Positions 39,503-44,454 of a DNA stretch of 44,454 bases are shown here, in pieces (the first letter of the stretch is position 1; each line of letters opens with the position of its first letter). The notes below the pieces were generated by a model that had not been told where the DNA came from, searched no databases, and saw nothing but the letters and a program-made list of their open reading frames with translations. The position numbers were made by a program, and so were the translations under genes. The DNA comes from SIG603 sp964370635 (lineage in GTDB: Bacteria; Bacillota; Clostridia; Oscillospirales; Acutalibacteraceae): assembly GCA_964370635.1 (NCBI GenBank), contig CAYJJU010000019.1:1-44454 (forward strand), in the 5' to 3' direction.

Positions 39503-41536
39503 GTGCAAAATAATTTATTACTACTAATTCCAATTATACTTCCTTTGTTGTCGGCAATATTGGTTTTGTCTACAATAAAAAAATCTCAAATACTTGCAAA
39601 ATCTTTCTGTGTTGTGACCATAGTTTCGGTGCTTGGCATTATAAGCTATTTCTTTTATAGCTTTTTATCGGGCGAGCAGCTGAGCTTTATGTTTGACAGC
39701 TCGTTTTTGCTTGTGCTTAAGCTTGATGGATTTAGGCTTTTACATCTAGTTTTAGCCTGTTTGCTTTGGCTTGTTGCAACGGTATTTTACTTTGATTATG
39801 CAAAGAAAACAAAGGACAGACATTCGGGTGCATTTTTAAGCCTTTTGCTAGTCACTTTTTCTGCGGTTATAGGAATATTTATGTCCGATAATTTGTTTAC
39901 ACTGTTTATATTTTTTGAAATAATGTCGTTTAGCTCATACGGCTGGGTTCTTATAGGTAAGAGAAAAGAAGCTAAAGCTTCGGCTAACATATATCTTGCC
40001 GTTTCTCTCATAGGTGGAATGGTAATACTTATGGGTTTAGTGGTTTTAAGAGATGTTATCACGGATTTAAGCTTTACGAACATGCGCTATTACTCCACCG
40101 AAGTCGGAGTTTTTTCGCAAACATTTTTGGCCGGAATTTTAATTACAATAGGTTTTGGTGCAAAGGCGGGAATGTATCCTTTCCATTTTTGGCTTCCTTC
40201 AACCTATGTTTCGGCTCCGGCGCCTGCCTCGGCACTTCTTTCTTCAATTTTATCGAAAACAGGCGTCTTTGGCGTCATACTTGTAGGCTCAAATTTGTTT
40301 ATGGGAAATTACGACTGGCATATTCCCATGCTAGTCTTAGGCGTAGTCACCATGCTTTGGGGCGGTGTTTGCGCACTTATTAATGCAAATATGAAAAGAA
40401 TAGTCGCATTTTCTTCCATGTCTCAAATTGGCTTTATCTTAGTGGGTGTCGCTATGGTGGGACTGCTGGGTGAGCATAATGCGATAGCGGCATCGGGCGT
40501 GGTGCTTCACATGATAAACCACTCGCTTATTAAAGTGGTGCTGTTTACCATATGCGGAATATTTTTTATGCATTTAGGCTCTGCAATGTTAAGTGATATA
40601 AAGGGTTATGGAAGAAAAAATCCTTTCATAGCTGTGATGTTTGTCGTCTCGGCATGTGGCCTTGGTGGAGTTCCATTTTTTAATGCTTATGTAAGTAAAA
40701 CACTGCTTCATGAAAGCATAGTAGAAAAAATTCATCTTTTAGACGGCGGACAGTACTCTGGTTTACTGCAAGTGTCTGAGTGGCTTTTCCTTTTTTCGGG
40801 AGGGCTTACCGTTGCGTATCTTCTAAAAATAGGCTGTGCTTTATTTAGAAAAAATAACAATGCAAAAAAACTAAATATTGCGCCTGCGACAAAGGCACTC
40901 TTATGCGTGCCGGTGATTATTATGCTGTTTATCGGAATTATACCGAATATTACCGCCGATAATATAGCACTCATAGGCACGGACATAATGCATGCACATG
41001 CGCCAGAGCATCAAGTAAATTATTTTTCTTGGATAAATTTAAGAGGTGCACTAATAAGCATAAGCATTGGCATAGTGTTATACTTTCTTGTGGTAAGGCC
41101 CTTTATGTATAAAAAGGATATAGGCCAGTATAAGGAATTTTATAGCGAAAGATTTAGCTTGGGCACTCTGTTTTATAAGCCGATATTTATGAAAATTTTA
41201 CCCGCCGTATTAGGCACGCTGTGTTCACTGCTTTCGGGCATGGTGGATAACAGTGCGGCGCTCATATCAAAATACATGTTTAAGCCAAATAAAGAAAGAG
41301 ATTTATCTATAAGACGACATACGATAAGCTATGGTTTTGGCAGGGTGCTTGACAAAATGCACTTGCATGTGAGTAAAAAGGTGGATATGACAGGCGAGGG
41401 ATATGCAAAAGCACTCGACGAGATGGCTAAAGAATCGTCAAAAAGGCGCAGGATGATACAGTCAAGCCTGTCTTACGGATTATTCTTTTCGGGAATTGGA
41501 TTTATACTGATTATACTGTATTTACTATTTGTATAA
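39503..41536 (+). CDS. Antiporter subunit, NuoL/MrpA-N-like with long C-terminal extension
   Basis: The 677-residue protein has an ND-type core (1-480) with Glu139 (FIFFEIMSFSSYGW) and Lys221 (GAKAGMYPFHFWLPSTY). A 200-residue extension adds two or more helices and a basic loop ending in a final hydrophobic helix. Such an extension recalls NuoL-like subunits with a lateral helix, but no clear HL helix can be assigned. The start is GTG at 39503 after GAAGG. It is the last ND-like gene of the operon. Confidence 0.88.
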   Translation: MQNNLLLLIPIILPLLSAILVLSTIKKSQILAKSFCVVTIVSVLGIISYFFYSFLSGEQLSFMFDSSFLLVLKLDGFRLLHLVLACLLWLVATVFYFDYAKKTKDRHSGAFLSLLLVTFSAVIGIFMSDNLFTLFIFFEIMSFSSYGWVLIGKRKEAKASANIYLAVSLIGGMVILMGLVVLRDVITDLSFTNMRYYSTEVGVFSQTFLAGILITIGFGAKAGMYPFHFWLPSTYVSAPAPASALLSSILSKTGVFGVILVGSNLFMGNYDWHIPMLVLGVVTMLWGGVCALINANMKRIVAFSSMSQIGFILVGVAMVGLLGEHNAIAASGVVLHMINHSLIKVVLFTICGIFFMHLGSAMLSDIKGYGRKNPFIAVMFVVSACGLGGVPFFNAYVSKTLLHESIVEKIHLLDGGQYSGLLQVSEWLFLFSGGLTVAYLLKIGCALFRKNNNAKKLNIAPATKALLCVPVIIMLFIGIIPNITADNIALIGTDIMHAHAPEHQVNYFSWINLRGALISISIGIVLYFLVVRPFMYKKDIGQYKEFYSERFSLGTLFYKPIFMKILPAVLGTLCSLLSGMVDNSAALISKYMFKPNKERDLSIRRHTISYGFGRVLDKMHLHVSKKVDMTGEGYAKALDEMAKESSKRRRMIQSSLSYGLFFSGIGFILIILYLLFV

Positions 41537-41547
41537 GGAGAAAAATT

Positions 41548-42261
41548 ATGACCAGCGACGCTTTTTTAGAAATTTACAGGCAGTTTGAGGACGCATTAGA
41601 CGATAAATACGCAGGCAAAAAGCGTAAATACAGCAGCGTGGTAATTGAGTATTTAAACGATGAGGAAAGTAAGAGTTTTCGTGATAGAATTGATGTTTGC
41701 AGAGAGATAAGAAATGTTTTATCTCACAATGCTAAAATAAATGGCAAAGATATAGTTTCTCCTGCCGATGAAATGGGAGACTTTTTAAAAACTGTTACTG
41801 AGCTTATAAAAAAGCCTCCACTTGCAATAGATTTCGGCACTAAGGGCGAAAATATATTTTATGCAGGCATTAACCAAACTGCGATAAAAATTATGGGAAT
41901 AATGAATAAAAAAGGTTATTCCCATGTTCCGATACTCCAAAACGGCAAATTTATCGGCGTCTTTAGTCAAGGTGCGGTTTTTAGGCATGTGCTTTATAAT
42001 TATCAGTTGCCAATTAAAAAGACTACCACAATTGCTCAAATGAGAGATTTTTTGCCAATTCATGCCCATTCGGAAAATTATGAATTTTGCGCTGAGGATT
42101 TGACAGTCTTTGAGGCAAGGAAAAAATTTGAAACAGTGAAAGATAAAAATAAAAGAATTTCAGTTATTTTTATAACCGAAACTGGCTCTATGGACGAGGA
42201 GCTTTTGTGCATGATTACTCCATGGGACATAATAGGACATGGAGTGCAAATTGGCAGTTAG
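41548..42261 (+). CDS. CBS-pair protein with HEPN-like N-terminal domain
   Basis: The 237-residue soluble protein has an all-helical N-terminal domain (1-85) with RNVLSH (Arg55-His60), the R-N-x3-H pattern of HEPN domains. A tandem CBS pair (about 90-230) follows: GYSHVPILQNGKFIGVFSQ is the first typical beta-alpha-beta unit and ISVIFITETGSMDEELLCMITPWDI the second is partly visible. CBS pairs bind adenine nucleotides and gate transporters, so it may regulate the antiporter translated just before it (11 bp gap, AAGGAG). Whether the helical domain cleaves RNA is unproven. Its last 62 bp are repeated at 44234-44295. Confidence 0.8.
   Translation: MTSDAFLEIYRQFEDALDDKYAGKKRKYSSVVIEYLNDEESKSFRDRIDVCREIRNVLSHNAKINGKDIVSPADEMGDFLKTVTELIKKPPLAIDFGTKGENIFYAGINQTAIKIMGIMNKKGYSHVPILQNGKFIGVFSQGAVFRHVLYNYQLPIKKTTTIAQMRDFLPIHAHSENYEFCAEDLTVFEARKKFETVKDKNKRISVIFITETGSMDEELLCMITPWDIIGHGVQIGS
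42200..42261 (+). repeat. 62-bp direct repeat, copy A
   Basis: The last 62 bases of the CBS gene, including its TAG stop codon and the following... final G of TAG, are identical to 44234-44295. The copies bracket the leader peptide and ABC exporter with a period of 2034 bp. Confidence 0.97.
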
Positions 42262-42300
42262 GTACTTGACAAAATAATTTTATTGTCTTAAATAAAAGTT

Positions 42301-42328
42301 CGCTCTAAGTAGTTTTATGTTTAGGGCG
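42301..42328 (+). other. Hairpin upstream of leader promoter
   Basis: CGCTCTAA (42301-42308) pairs with TTAGGGCG (42321-42328), one T-G pair, just before the -35 box of the leader promoter. It may be a weak terminator for the CBS gene or part of the inserted cassette. Confidence 0.4.
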
Positions 42329-42347
42329 TATAGTTATTATTTATATC

Positions 42348-42375
42348 TTGTTTATATCGCTTAAAGCGTTATAAT
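42348..42375 (+). promoter_or_regulatory. Promoter of leader peptide and ABC exporter
   Basis: TTGTTT (42348-42353), 16 bp and TATAAT (42370-42375). AGCGTTATAAT at the -10 recurs at 44362-44372 in the promoter of the next gene. Confidence 0.65.
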
Positions 42376-42403
42376 ATATAATTTGTCTAAAGGGGCGATA
42401 ATA

Positions 42404-42460
42404 ATGAAAAAAACTAATACAATTGCCAAAAACAATACAGAGAGGGTTTTAGTAAAATAG
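42404..42460 (+). CDS. 18-codon leader peptide of ABC exporter
   Basis: This short reading frame, MKKTNTIAKNNTERVLVK, has an AGGGG ribosome binding site at 42391-42395 and ends one base before the hairpin that hides the exporter's binding site. It has no membrane helix or signal and resembles no known protein. Position, length and the adjoining hairpin match leader peptides of translational attenuators, such as those before erm and cat genes, in which ribosome stalling opens the hairpin. GAGGG within the frame (42442-42446) can also pair with CCCTC (42461-42465), offering an alternative fold. Confidence 0.7.
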   Translation: MKKTNTIAKNNTERVLVK

Positions 42461-42461
42461 C

Positions 42462-42481
42462 CCTCCTAAAAAATTAGGAGG
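42462..42481 (+). promoter_or_regulatory. Hairpin sequestering the exporter ribosome binding site
   Basis: CCTCCTAA (42462-42469) pairs perfectly with TTAGGAGG (42474-42481) around AAAA. The 3' arm contains AGGAGG, four bases before the ABC exporter ATG at 42486, so the closed form should block its translation. It starts two bases after the leader stop codon. Confidence 0.8.
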
Positions 42482-42485
42482 ACAT

Positions 42486-44234
42486 ATGAAGTCACAATTT
42501 ACAAAACAGCGATTTAAAAAATTCTTATCTTATTACAAACCACATAAAAACATATTTATCATGGACATGTTTTTTGCCTCACTTAGCGCAGTAACAGTAT
42601 TGCTTTTTCCACTTGTTTCAGGGTATATAACAGGTGAAGTGTTGACTGAGTGGAACGATGGCACGGTTAAAACTTTGGTTATATCAGGTGGTGTCTTGCT
42701 TGCACTCACCGCTGTGAAAATTATAAGCAATATCATTTACGCATATTTTGGTCATGCAATGGGCGCTAAAATGGAAAAGAAGATGCGAGAGGAACTTTTT
42801 GAGCACTACGAATCTTTATCATTTAGCTTTCACGCAAGAAATAGCACCGGCAAACTAATGACAGTTATTTCAAACGATTTAGGCAATATGACAGAGCTTT
42901 TTCATCACGCTCCAGAAGATTTGCTTATGACAGCAATTAAGTTTATCGGTGCATTTATTATAATGATAAACATTAATGTACCCCTTACGCTTATTGTATT
43001 TTTGTGCATGCCAATTCTCGTTGTATTTGCAGTATTTACCGATAAAGTTATGGAAAAACAGCTGCTGAAAACAAAAGCAAAACTTAGTGAAATGAATGAG
43101 TATGTTGAGGACACATTGTCGGGAATACGAACGGTTAAGGCATTTGGAAGCGAAAAACAGCACTTAAATGACATGGATATTAAAAATACTGCATATACAA
43201 AAGCGAAATGCTATTTTTATAAAGTGGAAGCATATTTTTACGAAACTGTAGAGTCGTATCCGCAGTTTTTAACAATGCTCGTAGTTGTATTCGGTGCGTT
43301 GTTTATAGGCAAAGGGCAACTTGATGTAGCGGTGCTTGTAATATTCTTGCTTTACTGCACAAGTCTTGCGGAGCCTGTTCGTACGATGCTTAATTTCATG
43401 AAACTCTTTGAAGAAGGCAAGTCGAGTTTTATACGCTTTATGGACATGATTGAAACAAAGCCGTCCATAACAGAGAACGAAAATCCTATAAAACCTAAAA
43501 ATGTAGAGGGTAATATTATATTTAAAGATGTTTCGTTTCACTATGAGGATTCAAATGAAAATATCCTTGAAAATATTTCACTTGAAATAAAAAGTGGTCA
43601 AACTGTTGCATTTGCAGGAGCATCGGGCATCGGCAAAACAACTATTAGCGCTTTAGTTGCAAGATTTTATGATGTTACAAGTGGAGCAATTATTATTGAT
43701 GGAGTAAACATTAAAGATATTGCATTAGAATATCTTCGTGCTAACATTGGCATTGTTCAACAAGAAGTCTACATTTTTAATGGTACAATAAAAGATAATA
43801 TTGCCTATGGAAAGAAAGAAGCGAGTGATGAAGAAATCGAAAAAGCGGCAAAACTTGCAAATATTCATGATTTTATTGTATCACTTGAAAATGGTTATAA
43901 TAGCATCGTTGGAACAAAAGGCATTATGCTGTCTGGTGGTCAACGCCAGCGAATCAGCATTGCAAGGCTATTTCTTAAAAATCCAAAAATTCTGATACTT
44001 GACGAAGCCACAAGCGCACTTGATTATGAAAGTGAAGGAATTGTGCAGAAATCGATAGAAAAATTAATGGAAAATCGCACATCAATTCTAATTGCACATA
44101 GGCTTTCAACGATAAAGAAATCTGATAAAATTTATGTTCTATCAAATAAAAATATTGCCGAACAAGGTACGCACGATGAACTGATAAAAAAAGATAAAGA
44201 ATATGCAAGACTTTGCAAGTTAGGGACATTGTAA
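42486..44234 (+). CDS. ABC exporter (fused membrane and ATPase domains)
   Basis: This is a half-transporter of the MsbA/LmrA/BmrA type, 582 residues, acting as a dimer in the cytoplasmic membrane. Six membrane helices fill about 20-305. The ATPase domain (343-582) has Walker A GASGIGKTT (378-386), Q-loop Gln425-426, signature LSGGQ (483-487), Walker B ILILDE (502-507) and switch His538, so it should be active. Substrate is unknown; drugs or peptides are typical. An attenuator-like leader and hairpin precede it, suggesting induction by a translation-affecting compound. Its stop codon overlaps the first base of the second 62-bp repeat. Confidence 0.93.
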   Translation: MKSQFTKQRFKKFLSYYKPHKNIFIMDMFFASLSAVTVLLFPLVSGYITGEVLTEWNDGTVKTLVISGGVLLALTAVKIISNIIYAYFGHAMGAKMEKKMREELFEHYESLSFSFHARNSTGKLMTVISNDLGNMTELFHHAPEDLLMTAIKFIGAFIIMININVPLTLIVFLCMPILVVFAVFTDKVMEKQLLKTKAKLSEMNEYVEDTLSGIRTVKAFGSEKQHLNDMDIKNTAYTKAKCYFYKVEAYFYETVESYPQFLTMLVVVFGALFIGKGQLDVAVLVIFLLYCTSLAEPVRTMLNFMKLFEEGKSSFIRFMDMIETKPSITENENPIKPKNVEGNIIFKDVSFHYEDSNENILENISLEIKSGQTVAFAGASGIGKTTISALVARFYDVTSGAIIIDGVNIKDIALEYLRANIGIVQQEVYIFNGTIKDNIAYGKKEASDEEIEKAAKLANIHDFIVSLENGYNSIVGTKGIMLSGGQRQRISIARLFLKNPKILILDEATSALDYESEGIVQKSIEKLMENRTSILIAHRLSTIKKSDKIYVLSNKNIAEQGTHDELIKKDKEYARLCKLGTL

Positions 44235-44295
44235 GCTTTTGTGCATGATTACTCCATGGGACATAATAGGACATGGAGTGCAAATTGGCAGTTAG
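44234..44295 (+). repeat. 62-bp direct repeat, copy B
   Basis: These bases are an exact copy of 42200-42261, the 3' end of the CBS gene, placed directly after the ABC exporter. A further 19-bp copy of its internal part (44272-44290) follows in tandem at 44296-44314. Confidence 0.97.
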
Positions 44296-44314
44296 CATGG
44301 AGTGCAAATTGGCA
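44296..44314 (+). repeat. Third partial copy of the repeat
   Basis: CATGGAGTGCAAATTGGCA repeats 44272-44290 exactly and also 42238-42256. The sequence after it is unique, so this may be the ancestral continuation or a slipped duplication. Confidence 0.9.
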
Positions 44315-44343
44315 CTGCTTTTATATATTTTGTGTGGAATACA

Positions 44344-44372
44344 TTGAATATTCTTTGATATAGCGTTATAAT
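44344..44372 (+). promoter_or_regulatory. Promoter of the gene at the right edge
   Basis: TTGAAT (44344-44349), 17 bp and TATAAT (44367-44372). Confidence 0.7.
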
Positions 44373-44426
44373 ACTGTGTGTTTAAGTTCTATGTTTGCTT
44401 TATTTATATTAGTCTTAGGAGTGGAT

Positions 44427-44454
44427 ATGATTACAATTTTTGATTACTTTGGAT
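44427..44454 (+). CDS. Start of a truncated gene
   Basis: An ATG preceded by AGGAGTGG (44417-44424) opens a reading frame MITIFDYFG that runs off the window after nine codons. Nothing can be said about its function, although the strong promoter and binding site make it a real gene start. Confidence 0.6.

Noticed and set aside
41548..44234. Continuation of a hydrogenase gene set after the antiporter operon
   Set aside because: The following genes are a CBS protein and an ABC exporter; no CxxC nickel-site or iron-sulfur motifs are present.

Overview
The window looks like a chromosomal contig from a low-GC Gram-positive anaerobe of the class Clostridia. The evidence is sigma-A-type promoters throughout, strong AGGAGG-type ribosome binding sites, frequent GTG and TTG starts, spmA-spmB spore-maturation genes, a Firmicutes-type gene set (obg, mrnC, yitT, tmcAL, fhs, ackA, coaX) and a lipoprotein plus a wall-anchor-like surface protein. 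A run of exactly 100 N inside a repetitive gene (4800-4899) indicates a scaffolded draft assembly. No rRNA, CRISPR array, transposase or phage gene was found.

Region 1 (1-15023) is mostly housekeeping. It holds obg-mrnC-yitT-rsmF as one transcription unit, a 1.2-kb-residue repetitive surface protein, ilvE, rodA on the opposite strand, and fhs-tsaE-tsaB-rpiB-upp. ilvE is boxed in by two inverted copies of a structured repeat of about 245 bp, with an 81-bp three-hairpin repeat beside it.

Region 2 (15050-22870) mixes single genes with small regulatory systems: a YefM-YoeB type II toxin-antitoxin pair with a recognisable TGTACA operator, tmcAL and ackA divergently transcribed, a lipoprotein, tRNA-Thr(CGT) followed by a duplicated terminator cassette, a chemotaxis receptor lacking an extracellular sensor, a GNAT acetyltransferase and an aldo/keto reductase. 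At 22468-22792 lies an unlisted type I toxin-antitoxin locus: a 24-residue membrane peptide on the minus strand converging on a short antisense RNA on the plus strand.

Region 3 (22884-28311, minus strand) is a five-gene operon: M20 dipeptidase, HD hydrolase, unknown protein, PHP phosphoesterase and a divergent methionyl-tRNA synthetase. Region 4 (28420-31261) has spmA-spmB, coaX, a four-helix-bundle protein and tRNA-Trp(CCA), whose 3' end is partly duplicated and inverted nearby.

Region 5 (31411-42261) carries an AraC-type regulator followed by a nine-gene Mrp/Mbh-like cation-proton antiporter operon with four ND2/ND5-like membrane subunits and a CBS protein. Region 6 (42262-44454) is an ABC exporter preceded by an 18-codon leader peptide and a hairpin hiding the exporter's ribosome binding site. 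This unit is bounded by a perfect 62-bp direct repeat copied from the 3' end of the CBS gene, so it looks like an inserted, inducible efflux cassette. A further gene starts at the right edge.
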